From positions 124,001 to 188,000 of the forward strand of contig NZ_BOPF01000018.1 of the NCBI RefSeq assembly GCF_016863615.1: DNA of 64,000 bases. Reading direction: 5' to 3'. Below, piece after piece: positions 48,676 through 57,079 of the stretch (its first letter is position 1; each line of letters begins with the position of its first letter). The notes under the pieces are model-generated. The model did not search any database. It saw nothing but the letters and a program-made list of their open reading frames with translations, and had not been told where the DNA came from. This DNA comes from Virgisporangium aliadipatigenens (GTDB lineage Bacteria > Actinomycetota > Actinomycetes > Mycobacteriales > Micromonosporaceae). Position numbers and translations under genes: made by a program.

Positions 48676-49320
48676 ATGATCCGGGTCCTGGTGGCCGACG
48701 ACGAGGCACTGATCCGCGCGGGTATCCGCATGGTGCTCGAGACGGCCGACGACATCGAGATCGTCGCCGAGGCCGGCAACGGCGTCGAGGCCGTCGACCT
48801 GGCCCGCCGGCACCGGGCCGATGTCGCGCTGCTGGACATCCGGATGCCCGCCCTCGACGGGCTCGCCGCCGCCGCGCAGCTGGCCACGCTGGTGCCGCGG
48901 ACCCGGGTCGTGATGCTGACGACGTTCGGCGAGGAGGAGTACGTGGCCCGGGCGCTGCGCGGTGGGGCGGCGGGGTTCCTGCTCAAGGACACCCCGCCGG
49001 ACGATCTCATCGGCGCCGTCCGGGTCGCCGCGGCGGGCGAGGCGATCCTGTCGCCCCGGATCACCCGGCACGTCATCGAGCGGTACGTCGGTCGGGAACA
49101 GACCCGCGGGGACGACGCCCGCCGCCGCCTCGACGCGCTGACCGGGCGGGAACGCGACGTTCTCGCCCTCGTCGCCGACGGCGCGTCCAACGCGGAGATC
49201 GCCAGGTCGCTGCACATCAGCGAGGGAACGGCCAAGGCGCACGTGAGCCGCATCCTGACGGCGCTCGGCTGCACCAATCGCGTGCAGGCCGCGATCGTGG
49301 CGCACGACGCGGCGATGTAG
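48676..49320 (+). CDS. NarL/LuxR-type response regulator
   Basis: 214 residues. Receiver: RVLVADDEALIRAG, Asp in DVALLDIRMPALDG, Thr in VVMLTTFGEE, Lys in FLLKDTPPDD. DNA-binding half: TGRERDVLALVADGASNAEI and the recognition region EGTAKAHVSRILTALGCTNR. GAAGGG lies 8 bases before ATG. It is the partner of the kinase fusion directly upstream and probably controls the ABC exporter. Confidence 0.94.
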   Translation: MIRVLVADDEALIRAGIRMVLETADDIEIVAEAGNGVEAVDLARRHRADVALLDIRMPALDGLAAAAQLATLVPRTRVVMLTTFGEEEYVARALRGGAAGFLLKDTPPDDLIGAVRVAAAGEAILSPRITRHVIERYVGREQTRGDDARRRLDALTGRERDVLALVADGASNAEIARSLHISEGTAKAHVSRILTALGCTNRVQAAIVAHDAAM

Positions 49321-49459
49321 GAGCGCGTGTCCGGACGGGTGCCGTTCGGTTTCGGGGCCGGCCGCGCGCGTGTGCGAGCCTCGGTAGCGGGTCGGTTCCG
49401 TCGCGGTGCCAACGGGTGCTACTCCTCGATGGCCGGCGGGTGCGTCCGACGTGTCGGGC

Positions 49460-49957
49460 ATGACTTCACTCGTTCGTCGTATCGGTGCCATCGCCACGCT
49501 GTCCGCCGCCCTCTTCGGCGGGCTCGCCCTCGCCGCCGGCACGGCCCAGGCCGCCACCACCCCGGTACCCGACACGACCCTCGAAGCGACCGTCATCAAG
49601 CTGACCAACGACGCCCGTCTCAAGAACGGCTGCGCCGCCCTGCGCACCGACGCCAAACTCACCCTCGCCGCCCGCGCGCACAGCGCCGACATGGTCAAGC
49701 TCAACTACTTCTCGCACACCTCCAAGACCGACGGCGCGAACTTCGTCACCCGCGCCAAGCGGGCCGGCTACACCGGCGCCATCGGCGAGAACATCGCCTG
49801 GGGCTACCGCACCGCCGAAACCGTCACCAAGGGCTGGCTCGACAGCCCCGGCCACCGCGCCAACATCCTCAACTGCAAGGCCAAGGCCGTCGGCGTCGGC
49901 CTGGCCCGCAAGGCCGACGGCACCCCGTACTGGACCCAGGTCTTCGGCAGCATCTGA
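49460..49957 (+). CDS. Secreted CAP-domain (SCP/PR-1) protein
   Basis: 165 residues. Signal peptide 1-28 (IATLSAALFGGLALAAGTAQA), then one CAP domain: LEATVIKLTNDARLKNGCAA, LTLAARAHSADMVKLNYFSH, YTGAIGENIAWGYR and WLDSPGHRANILNCKA. The two CAP histidines (in RAHSADM and PGHRAN) and two glutamates are present, plus a cysteine pair. Bacterial CAP proteins act in the cell envelope; activity is not defined. No ribosome site is obvious before the ATG. Two hairpins follow the stop. Confidence 0.93.
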   Translation: MTSLVRRIGAIATLSAALFGGLALAAGTAQAATTPVPDTTLEATVIKLTNDARLKNGCAALRTDAKLTLAARAHSADMVKLNYFSHTSKTDGANFVTRAKRAGYTGAIGENIAWGYRTAETVTKGWLDSPGHRANILNCKAKAVGVGLARKADGTPYWTQVFGSI

Positions 49958-49963
49958 AGCGGC

Positions 49964-49989
49964 GTCCGGGGCGAACACCGGCCCCGGAC
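49964..49989. terminator. Hairpin after the CAP-protein gene
   Basis: GTCCGGGGC (49964-49972) pairs with GCCCCGGAC (49981-49989), loop of 8. Confidence 0.6.
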
Positions 49990-49993
49990 ACGA

Positions 49994-50028
49994 CGCGGGG
50001 CCGGCCGGATCGTCCGGTCGGCCCCGCG
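49994..50028. terminator. Strong bidirectional hairpin terminator
   Basis: Arms of 16 bp (49994-50009 and 50013-50028), one mismatch, loop of 3, core GCGGGGCCG/CGGCCCCGC. It separates the convergent CAP and TM2 genes. Confidence 0.8.
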
Positions 50029-50040
50029 CTGCGGGTGGAA

Positions 50041-50265
50041 CTAGCGGGCCAGCGCCAGGCCCTGCTTGTCCTTGAAGCTGCCGACCAGAATCATGATGAA
50101 GTCGATCAGGACCCAGATCCCGAGCCCGCCGAACGTCACGATCTGCAGGATCCCGGTGCCGATCTTGCCGACGTAGAAGCGGTGCACGCCGAGCATGCCC
50201 AGGAAGAAGCAGAGCAGGGTGGTGACGAGCCAGCTCTTCTGCCCGGTCGCGGTCATGGTGCTCAC
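50041..50265 (-). CDS. TM2 domain membrane protein
   Basis: 74 residues. Two helices, SWLVTTLLCFFLGMLGVHRF and VTFGGLGIWVLIDFIMILVG, joined by YVGKIGTGILQI; the 'fflGmlGvHRFYvGkigtGilqi.t.Gg.gIW.liDfi.il' pattern defines the TM2 domain (Pfam TM2). Function unknown. GTG 50265 has GGAGGA 5-6 bases upstream. Its promoter must lie in the A/T-rich patch beyond 50278. Confidence 0.92.
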   Translation of the reverse strand: MSTMTATGQKSWLVTTLLCFFLGMLGVHRFYVGKIGTGILQIVTFGGLGIWVLIDFIMILVGSFKDKQGLALAR

Positions 50266-50517
50266 AATTGTCCTCCATCGATTTTTTGCGCTGATCCGAG
50301 AAAATCGGAGCCTAATCTCAGCGGAATCATTGGCAATCCGATTTTTTGCGGGACCCGTCCCGTGAAATCGCCCAACGGATCCTCGGCGTCGAGGAGGCTA
50401 GCCACAATCGACGTGACCCGCTACCCGACGCCGACATAGCTAGTGGATTTCCCAGTGATCAGGCGGCCCTCCCGCGTGTGATCACCCTTACCCGCGCGGC
50501 GCGGGCGGAAGAACCCG
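50266..50517. other. A/T-rich intergenic region with a duplicated 12-mer
   Basis: CGATTTTTTGCG occurs at 50279-50290 and again at 50339-50350, exactly 60 bases apart. Between them lie nested inverted repeats: CCGA-GAAAA-TCGG around 50297-50309, and CGCTGA/TCAGCG outside it. The base composition is unlike the rest of the window. It probably holds the TM2 promoter. The remainder (50351-50517) leading to the MFS gene shows nothing I recognise. Confidence 0.6.
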
Positions 50518-51822
50518 ATGCGCCGGCGACTTGTCGAAGGGGTGGCCGACACTCACACCGCGACCGACCCTGCCCGGAACATCTCACCCGGAGAACTGCT
50601 CCCGATCGGACGCCGGTTCCGCATCGTTCTGGTCCTCGGCTTTCTCGCCGCCCTGGGGCCGCTGACGATCGACATGTACCTGCCGTCGCTGCCCACGATC
50701 ACCGCCGACCTGCACGCGAGCGCCGCCGCCGTGCAGCTGACCCTCACCGGAACGCTCGCCGGCCTGGCGTTCGGGCAGCTGCTGATCGGCCCGCTCTCCG
50801 ACGCCGTCGGCCGGCGGCTGCCGCTCCTGGCCGGGATCGCGGTGCACGTGCTCGCCTCGGTCCTGTGCGTGTTCGCGCCGAACCTGACGGTGCTCGGCAC
50901 GCTGCGCGTGCTGCAGGGGCTGGGCGCCGCCGCGGCCGCGGTGATCGCCATGGCGATGGTGCGCGACCTCTTCGACGGGAACGCCGCCGCCCGCCTCTTC
51001 TCCCGCCTCGTTCTCGTCATCGGGGTGGCCCCGATCCTGGCGCCCACGGTCGGCGGCCTGGTCCTGGGCCGGACGTCCTGGCGGGGAGTGTTCGTGGTGC
51101 TGGCCGGCGCCGGCGTCGCGATCATGGTGGCCGCCGCGCTGGTCCTGCCGGAGACGCTGCCGCGGGCCGCCCGCCGCAACGAGGGTGTGCGGGGGACCGC
51201 CCGCGACTACGGCCGGCTGTTCACCGACCGGGTGTACGTGGGCCTCGTGCTCGTGGCGGGGCTGGCGATGGCGGCGCTGTTCGCCTACGTGAGCGGCTCC
51301 TCCTACGTCTTCCAGGACGAGTACGGGCTGAGCGAACAGCAGTTCGCGCTGGTCTTCGCCGGTGGCGCGGTCGGGCTGATCGGGGCCACGCAGTTCAATG
51401 TGCGGCTGCTGCGCCGGTGGACGCCGCAGCGGATCCTGGGGCGCTCGCTCCTGGCCGGCCTCGGGTTCGGGCTGGTGCTGCTGGCGACGGCCGCCACCGG
51501 ATTCGGCGGGCTGGCCGGCGTCCTGGTGCCGCTGTGGCTCGTGCTCACGACCGTCGGCCTGGCCATGCCGAACGCCCCCGCGCTCGCGCTGTCCCGCCAC
51601 GGCGAGGCGGCCGGCACCGCGGCGGCGCTGCTCGGCGCGGTGCAGTTCGGCGTGGGCGCGGCGGCGGCGCCGGTGGTGGGGATGCTGGGTGTGGGCGCGC
51701 TGGCGATGGCCGTCGTGGTGTTCGGCGGGATGCTGGCGGCCACCGTGGTCTGCTTCGTGGTGGTCCGGCCGCACCGCCTGCCCGTCGAACCGCCCGAGCC
51801 GGCCGTCGCCCTGGCGCATTAG
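50518..51822 (+). CDS. Bcr/CflA-type multidrug efflux MFS transporter
   Basis: 434 residues, twelve helices. The DMYLPSLPTITADLHASAAAVQ segment (first loop) is typical of the Bcr/CflA (DHA1) drug:H+ antiporters, followed by the MFS loop motif GPLSDAVGRRLPLLAG and the antiporter motif APILAPTVGGLVL. It exports drugs such as bicyclomycin or chloramphenicol in characterised relatives. Start at ATG 50518 (GGAAGAA upstream) or GTG 50542 (GAAGGG upstream). Confidence 0.92.
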   Translation: MRRRLVEGVADTHTATDPARNISPGELLPIGRRFRIVLVLGFLAALGPLTIDMYLPSLPTITADLHASAAAVQLTLTGTLAGLAFGQLLIGPLSDAVGRRLPLLAGIAVHVLASVLCVFAPNLTVLGTLRVLQGLGAAAAAVIAMAMVRDLFDGNAAARLFSRLVLVIGVAPILAPTVGGLVLGRTSWRGVFVVLAGAGVAIMVAAALVLPETLPRAARRNEGVRGTARDYGRLFTDRVYVGLVLVAGLAMAALFAYVSGSSYVFQDEYGLSEQQFALVFAGGAVGLIGATQFNVRLLRRWTPQRILGRSLLAGLGFGLVLLATAATGFGGLAGVLVPLWLVLTTVGLAMPNAPALALSRHGEAAGTAAALLGAVQFGVGAAAAPVVGMLGVGALAMAVVVFGGMLAATVVCFVVVRPHRLPVEPPEPAVALAH

Positions 51823-51839
51823 CCGCGGGCGTCGCGGCG

Positions 51840-53054
51840 CTACCCGATGGTGCGCACGGCGAGCACGGCGACGTCGTCGGTGGCCGTGTGCCCGTGCAGG
51901 AGCGCCGCCATCGCGGAGGCGCACATCTCGTCCGAGGGCACCGGGCGCAGCGCGGCGAGCAGTGCCTCGATGCCGACCGACAGCAGGCGGGCGCGGCGTT
52001 CGACGAGGCCGTCGGTGTAGAGGAACAGCCCGGTGCCGGCGGTGATGCCGGTGGTGACCACGCGGCGCGGCCGGGCGGGGTCGACGCCGAGCGGCAGGTC
52101 CGGCCGGATCGCCAGCGGGGCGGCGGGGCGGTCCGGGTGAACCAGGAGCGGCGGGAGGTGCCCGGCGCTGGAGACGTTCAGCACCGCGCGGGCCGGATCG
52201 AGGACCGCGTAGACGGCGGTGGCCATCGCGTCGGGTTCGAACAGGCGGACCTTGCGGTCGAGGCGGGTGAGCACATCGCCCGGGTCGAGGGTCTCCAGGG
52301 CGTAGGCGCGCAGGGCGCTGCGGATGCGCCCCATCACGACGGCGGCGTGCAGGCCGCTGCCGGCGACGTCGCCGATGGCGATGCCGACGTGCCCGGACGG
52401 CAGGGCGAACAGGTCGTACCAGTCGCCGCCGACGCCGACCTCGGCACCGGGTACGTAGCGGGCGGCGATGTCCAGCCCGGCGACGGACGGCAGCCGGTCC
52501 GGGAGCAGGCTGCGCTGCAGGGCGACGGCGGTGGCGCGGTCGAGGCGCGACGTGCGTGCCTGGGCGGCGAGGCCGGCCCGGTCGGCGACCAGTCGCAGGA
52601 GTTCGATGTCCTCCGGGCCGAACCGGCGGGTCGTCCGGGTGCCGACGTGCAGCACGCCCACGAGTCGACCGGTGCTGATCATCGGCACGCCGAGCATCGA
52701 GGCGAGTCCCTTGGCGCGCAGCACGGGACTGACGACATCGGTCGGATGGAGACGTTCGACCGCGACGGGCTCGGCGCGGGCGGCGACCGTCCCGGCGAAG
52801 CCCTGCCCGACCGGTACCCGAATGCCCTGACGGACCTCCTCCTCGAGCCCCTTCGCGGCGGTCACCACCAGCTCGGTGCCGCTGGAGTCGAGCAGCAGGA
52901 CGGCGGCGGTGTCGGCGCGCAGCAGGTCGCAGGTGCGCTCCAGCAGTTCGGCGAGCAGGTCCTCGACACCCAGGTGGGACAGCGCGGCGTCGGTGATGGC
53001 CTGCAGCCGGCGCAGGTGCGTACCGGCGTCGGTGTGCAGCACGTCGTCCGTCAT
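51840..53054 (-). CDS. GAF-PP2C (SpoIIE-type) serine phosphatase, RsbU-like
   Basis: 404 residues. GAF domain about 20-165 (LLAELLERTCDLLRADTAAV to RRFGPEDIELLRLVADRAG), then a SpoIIE/PPM phosphatase with the metal motifs GGDWYDLFAL, AIGDVAGSGLHAA, FLYTDGLVERR and TDDVAVLAVR. It dephosphorylates a STAS-domain antagonist in partner-switching systems; the GAF domain presumably binds a small ligand. The STAS gene lies 24 bases upstream on the same strand and an anti-sigma kinase gene is divergent, completing the module. Confidence 0.94.
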   Translation of the reverse strand: MTDDVLHTDAGTHLRRLQAITDAALSHLGVEDLLAELLERTCDLLRADTAAVLLLDSSGTELVVTAAKGLEEEVRQGIRVPVGQGFAGTVAARAEPVAVERLHPTDVVSPVLRAKGLASMLGVPMISTGRLVGVLHVGTRTTRRFGPEDIELLRLVADRAGLAAQARTSRLDRATAVALQRSLLPDRLPSVAGLDIAARYVPGAEVGVGGDWYDLFALPSGHVGIAIGDVAGSGLHAAVVMGRIRSALRAYALETLDPGDVLTRLDRKVRLFEPDAMATAVYAVLDPARAVLNVSSAGHLPPLLVHPDRPAAPLAIRPDLPLGVDPARPRRVVTTGITAGTGLFLYTDGLVERRARLLSVGIEALLAALRPVPSDEMCASAMAALLHGHTATDDVAVLAVRTIG

Positions 53055-53078
53055 CGTCGGGGTCCTACCGAACCGTCG

Positions 53079-53393
53079 TCACCGCTCGTGTCCGCTGAGG
53101 AGGTCCCAGACGCCGGTCATCTCCAGCACCTGCCGCACGAGCGGCCGCGTGCCGCTGATCCGGAACGCCTGGCCGTGTGACTGCGCGCCGCGCTGCCCCT
53201 TCAGCAGCGCGTTGATGCCGGCCGAGTCGACGAATTCCACCTCGGTGAGGTCGACCACGACGGTGGCCGCCGAGCCGCCGGTCTGCCCGGCGAACGCGTC
53301 CTCCAGTTGGGCGGCGGTGCGCAGGTCGATGTCGCCGCTCACGCAGACGGTGATCGTGTCGCCGCCGTGTCGCAGCGACAGTCCGAGTGACAC
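53079..53393 (-). CDS. STAS-domain anti-sigma factor antagonist (RsbV-like)
   Basis: 104 residues, one STAS domain. The phosphorylatable serine lies in VEFVDSAGINALLKG, the canonical site. ITVCVSGDIDLRTAAQLEDA is the usual first strand. When unphosphorylated it binds the anti-sigma kinase and frees the sigma factor. GGGAGG lies before the GTG start. Its likely phosphatase is the next gene and its likely kinase the divergent gene at 53511. Confidence 0.94.
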   Translation of the reverse strand: MSLGLSLRHGGDTITVCVSGDIDLRTAAQLEDAFAGQTGGSAATVVVDLTEVEFVDSAGINALLKGQRGAQSHGQAFRISGTRPLVRQVLEMTGVWDLLSGHER

Positions 53394-53498
53394 GACGCCT
53401 CCCTGAACGGGTGGGGACCATTGTTGCCTTCGGGCATCCTAGGCGCCGGACCGGCCGTTCGCTGCCGGCGGGAAGCGATTGCGCGCAGCGGGCACGGG

Positions 53499-53504
53499 TA
53501 CTAT
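53499..53504 (+). promoter_or_regulatory. Leaderless -10 box (TACTAT)
   Basis: TACTAT, close to the ideal TANNNT, ends 6 bases before GTG 53511. Confidence 0.6.
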
Positions 53505-53510
53505 CCGGCC

Positions 53511-53936
53511 GTGGACGCAGGAGCGGCCGACCCGGCGCGAGGAGGGCGAGAGCCTGCCCGCGAGACGACCCGGGTCACTGTCGCCGACATCGGGGAGCTG
53601 CGTCGCCGCCTCATCGCGGCGGCGTGCGCGGCCGGCATGGGACGCGAGCGCGCCGACCTGTTCACCGTCGCGGTCAACGAGATCGTCATCAACGCGGTGC
53701 AGTACGGCGGGGGAGCCGCCGACGTCACCATCACCGATCGGGGCGACCGGATCGTGGTCGACGTTCGCGATCAGGGCGGGCTGGCCGCCGTCGTCGTGCC
53801 GGCGGCGTTGCCGCCCGCCGACCAGATCCACGGGCGCGGACTGTGGCTGGCCCGGCGGCTGTGCGACGAGGTCACCGTCACGCCCTCAGCCGTGGGAACG
53901 CACGTGACGCTGACCGCTGCGCTGCCCGACGGCTGA
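53511..53936 (+). CDS. RsbW-like anti-sigma factor kinase
   Basis: 141 residues, one HATPase_c_2 domain. N box VNEIVINAVQYGGG, G1 box DVRDQGGL, G2 box IHGRGLWLARRL. No other domain. It would bind a sigma factor and phosphorylate the STAS protein encoded on the opposite strand. The start GTG follows the leaderless box directly; no sigma-factor gene is adjacent. Confidence 0.9.
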   Translation: MDAGAADPARGGREPARETTRVTVADIGELRRRLIAAACAAGMGRERADLFTVAVNEIVINAVQYGGGAADVTITDRGDRIVVDVRDQGGLAAVVVPAALPPADQIHGRGLWLARRLCDEVTVTPSAVGTHVTLTAALPDG

Positions 53937-53942
53937 GCGGCG

Positions 53943-55103
53943 TCACACCCCGGTGCGTGCGCCGGACACGGTCGGTTCGTAGTCGTACAGGTAGCCCTGA
54001 GCCCGTTCGTAGAACGGCAGGACCAGGCGCATCTTCACCGCGTCCAGGTGTCGCTTCACGGCGCCGGGCTTCTTGCCGTCGCGCGCGCCGTCGGCCTGCT
54101 TGAGGAGCTTCGCGATGCGCGGACGGCGTTCGGCGTCATAGGCCTCCAGCGCCGCGCGAACCGTCGGCGCGCTCCGCAGCGCCGCGGCGAGCACCAGCGC
54201 CCCCTCGACGGACATCGAGGCGCCCTGCCCGACGCCGACCGGGTGGGCGGCGTCGCCGATCAGGACGACGCGTCCGCTGTGCCACGTGCGGACCGGGTCG
54301 CAGACGTGCATGTAGGCGGCCGCGAGAACCTTCGTCGTGCCGGCGAGCACGGCCGACGGCACGGCCTCCGGGAACAGCCCGGGCAGGCGCCGCCGCCACT
54401 GCGCCTCGTCGACGCCGCGCAGCTGCGGCGCGACCGGATCGGCGATCTGGGCCGCCCACCACGCGGTCCGTTCGTCGACGGTGCTGTGGACGAAGACGCC
54501 GTTGCGGCCGAAGGTGAGGTTCCAGACGCCGACCTCCGGATCCTCCAGCGTGGCGATGCCGGCGACCCCGTAGAGCCCCGCGTACCGGGCGCGCGGCGCG
54601 GACGGGTCCAGCAGTCCGCGCACCGTGGAGTGGATGCCGTCGGCGCCCACGAGCAGATCGGCGGTGTCGTGCCGGCCGGAGTCGAATTCGGCCGTCACCC
54701 CGTCGGGTGTCTCGCGCATGCCGACCAGGCGTTCGCCGGTGACGACCCGCGCGCCGGCGTCGAGGGCCGCCCGCCGCAGGGTGGCCACGAGCCGGCCGCG
54801 CATGATGGTGACGCTGCGCAGGGGATCGGCGTCGCGGCGCAGGCGGGGCACGTCGCCCAGCCGGCGTCCGCTCCCGGTGTGGAAACGCATCCGCGCGATG
54901 TCGTATCCGGCCGCCTGGACCTCGCGTAGGCAACCGAGCTTCTCCAGCCCGCGCAGGCCGTTGACCGCGAGGCTGAGGTGGCCGCCGACGTCCCCGGCCG
55001 GGTCCTCGTAAGCCTCGTAGACGGTCACCTCGTGGCCGTCCTGCCGCAGTGCGAGCGCGGCGGCGGCTCCGGCGATCCCGCCTCCGATCACGATCGTCCG
55101 CAT
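53943..55103 (-). CDS. FAD-dependent monooxygenase (aromatic hydroxylase-like)
   Basis: 386 residues. FAD-binding fold: IVIGGGIAGAAAALALRQDG (Rossmann), DLLVGADGIHSTVRGLL (DG motif) and VVLIGDAAHPVGVGQGASMS (GD motif). These are the three signatures of class A flavoprotein monooxygenases, which hydroxylate aromatic or polyketide compounds using NAD(P)H and oxygen. The substrate is unknown. A perfect 15-bp inverted repeat lies 30-72 bases upstream of the ATG, so the gene is probably repressed by a regulator not encoded next to it. Confidence 0.92.
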   Translation of the reverse strand: MRTIVIGGGIAGAAAALALRQDGHEVTVYEAYEDPAGDVGGHLSLAVNGLRGLEKLGCLREVQAAGYDIARMRFHTGSGRRLGDVPRLRRDADPLRSVTIMRGRLVATLRRAALDAGARVVTGERLVGMRETPDGVTAEFDSGRHDTADLLVGADGIHSTVRGLLDPSAPRARYAGLYGVAGIATLEDPEVGVWNLTFGRNGVFVHSTVDERTAWWAAQIADPVAPQLRGVDEAQWRRRLPGLFPEAVPSAVLAGTTKVLAAAYMHVCDPVRTWHSGRVVLIGDAAHPVGVGQGASMSVEGALVLAAALRSAPTVRAALEAYDAERRPRIAKLLKQADGARDGKKPGAVKRHLDAVKMRLVLPFYERAQGYLYDYEPTVSGARTGV

Positions 55104-55132
55104 GATGTCCTCCCTGGGAGCACCGTGGAAAG

Positions 55133-55175
55133 GTTTGTATTACCAACTACCTCCATAGTGGTTGGTAATACAAAC
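55133..55175. promoter_or_regulatory. Perfect inverted-repeat operator (15-bp arms)
   Basis: GTTTGTATTACCAAC (55133-55147) is the exact reverse complement of GTTGGTAATACAAAC (55161-55175), with a 13-base spacer. It covers the promoter region of the monooxygenase gene. Symmetry and length suit a TetR- or MarR-type dimer pair. Confidence 0.75.
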
Positions 55176-55201
55176 AATGTCAAGCGGCGCGGACCTCGGG
55201 C

Positions 55202-55912
55202 TCAGGGCCGCGAGTGGGCCGTGGGCACGGCGGCCAGGAGGGCGGGCAGGTCGGCCATGTCGGTGAAGGTGTGGGTGGCCCCGGCGTCCAGCAGCACCTG
55301 CGGGGGGTTGTGGGACGGGCTGTCCGGAGGGCAGTAGCCGAAGACCGTGGCGCCGGCGGCCGCTCCGGCGCGGACGCCGGTCGCGGTGTCCTCGATGACG
55401 GCGGCGCGGGTCGGATCGACGCCGAGGGCGGCCGCCGCGGCCAGGTAGACGTCCGGGGCGGGCTTGCTGAGCGGTGTCTCCATCCCGCTGAAGATCTTGC
55501 CGGCGAAAACGGCGTCCAGGCCGATCTTGGCGAGCTGCAGTTCGACCTTGTGCCGGTCGGCGCCGCTGGCGCAGGCGAGCTTGCCGCGGTACCGGCGGTC
55601 GATCTCCCGGACGGCGCCGATCGCGCCGGGGATCGGCAGCAGGCCGAGGGTCAGGGCCTCGTTGCGGCGAACGCGGAAGTTCTCGAGCCACTCGTCGGTC
55701 ACGGCGAAGCCGGTGTTGGTGGTGATCAGAGCGGTCTCGTCGCGCAGCGCACGGCCGACGAAGAGCCGGAAGCAGTCGGCCTCGGAGACCTGCCAGCCGA
55801 GTTCGTGCAGCATCGTGCGCAGCACGGTGTTCGTGATGCGTTCGGAGTCGACGAGCACCCCGTCGCAGTCGAACAGCACGGCGTCGAACGGGCGCTCAGC
55901 GGGTTCCACCAT
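55202..55912 (-). CDS. HAD-superfamily phosphatase (beta-phosphoglucomutase-like)
   Basis: 236 residues. Nucleophile motif AVLFDCDGVLVDSE (Asp15, Asp17), motif II ACASGADRHKV, motif III Lys in SKPAPDVYLAA and motif IV VIEDTATGVRAGAAAG. It belongs to the beta-PGM/phosphoglycolate phosphatase subfamily and removes phosphate from a small sugar phosphate or similar substrate. I chose ATG 55912 because TATGGT on the minus strand lies 7 bases upstream; ATG 55924 is an alternative. Confidence 0.92.
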   Translation of the reverse strand: MVEPAERPFDAVLFDCDGVLVDSERITNTVLRTMLHELGWQVSEADCFRLFVGRALRDETALITTNTGFAVTDEWLENFRVRRNEALTLGLLPIPGAIGAVREIDRRYRGKLACASGADRHKVELQLAKIGLDAVFAGKIFSGMETPLSKPAPDVYLAAAAALGVDPTRAAVIEDTATGVRAGAAAGATVFGYCPPDSPSHNPPQVLLDAGATHTFTDMADLPALLAAVPTAHSRP

Positions 55913-55919
55913 GGCGGTG

Positions 55920-55925
55920 ACCATA
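55920..55925 (-). promoter_or_regulatory. Leaderless -10 box (TATGGT on minus strand)
   Basis: TATGGT on the minus strand, 7 bases before the ATG at 55912; no ribosome site. Confidence 0.5.
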
Positions 55926-56004
55926 AAGGTCCGGTCGAGATTCGCGTCGCGGGGCCGCCGCCAAGCGGTCAGGGGGTGACCTGTTCGGTCGGCACGATGG
56001 CGGC

Positions 56005-56967
56005 ATGACCGCATCGAACGCACCGTTCAGTCCGACCGACTTTCCCGCGCCCACCCTGGTTTCCGTCAACGGTGTGCGACTCGAGGTCTTCGAGGCCGGC
56101 CGGGAGAACGCCGGAAAGCCGATCGTGCTCTGCCACGGCTGGCCCGAGCACGCGTTCTCCTGGCGGTATCAGGTGCCGGCCCTCGTCGCGGCGGGCTACC
56201 ACGTCATCGCCCCGAACCAGCGGGGCTACGGAAACTCGTCACGTCCCGCCGACGTGACGGACTACGACATCGCGCACCTGTCGGGCGACCTCGTCGCACT
56301 CCTCGATCATTACGGCTACGCGGATGCCACCTTCGTCGGCCACGACTGGGGCGCATTCGTCGTCTGGGGGCTGACCCTGCTGCACCCCGACCGGGTCAAC
56401 GGCGTGGTGGCGCTCAGCCTGCCCTACCAGGAGCGCGGAACGATGCCCTGGATCGAGTTCATGGAGGCCGCGCTCGGCGCCGACTTCTACTTCGTCCACT
56501 TCAACCGGCGGCCGGGCGTGGCGGACGCCGTGCTCGACGCGCACCCGGCCCGGTTCCTGCGCAACCTGTTCCGCCGGAACGTGCCCCCGACACCGCCCCG
56601 GCCGGGCATGGCGATGATCGATCTCGCCAGGGCGGAGAAACCCCTCGGCGAGCCCGTCATGAGCGACAGCGAACTGGCCGTCTTCGTCTCCGCGTTCGAG
56701 TCGACCGGCTTCACGGGCAGCATCAACTGGTACCGGAACCTCGACCGCAACTGGCACCTGCTGGCCGACGTGGACCCGATCGTCCGGCAGCCCGCACTCA
56801 TGATCTACGGCGACCGGGACACCGTCGTGCGGGCCGAACGGCTGACCGAGTACGTGCCCGGCGTGGAGGTGGTCAGCCTGGACTGCGGGCACTGGATCCA
56901 GCAGGAGCAGCCGGACGAGACGAACCGGGCCATCCTGAAGTGGCTGTACCAGCGGGCCGCCCGGTAG
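56005..56967 (+). CDS. Alpha/beta hydrolase, epoxide hydrolase type
   Basis: 320 residues. HGWPE oxyanion loop (44-48), nucleophile Asp114 in VGHDWGAFVVWG, acid residue in MIYGDRDTVV, and the catalytic His in DCGHWIQQEQPDE. An aspartate nucleophile with the 'HGWPE' and 'GHDWG' motifs is typical of soluble epoxide hydrolases and haloalkane dehalogenases; the tyrosine in INWYRNLDRNW (cap) favours epoxide hydrolase. It would open epoxides to diols. Monocistronic. Confidence 0.9.
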   Translation: MTASNAPFSPTDFPAPTLVSVNGVRLEVFEAGRENAGKPIVLCHGWPEHAFSWRYQVPALVAAGYHVIAPNQRGYGNSSRPADVTDYDIAHLSGDLVALLDHYGYADATFVGHDWGAFVVWGLTLLHPDRVNGVVALSLPYQERGTMPWIEFMEAALGADFYFVHFNRRPGVADAVLDAHPARFLRNLFRRNVPPTPPRPGMAMIDLARAEKPLGEPVMSDSELAVFVSAFESTGFTGSINWYRNLDRNWHLLADVDPIVRQPALMIYGDRDTVVRAERLTEYVPGVEVVSLDCGHWIQQEQPDETNRAILKWLYQRAAR

Positions 56968-57079
56968 AACGAATTCCCTAGTAGGCCCGCCAGAACTCGT
57001 TCGCGCGGCCGCTTCAGTGCTGGCGACCGGGGCGCGGGGTCGAGCAGTATGGGCGGCCGCACCAGTTCGAGGGGGAAGA

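Noticed and set aside
50346-50517. Open frame before the Bcr/CflA gene (RDPSREIAQRILG...).
   Set aside because: No start signal, no family resemblance and it leaves the transporter frame.
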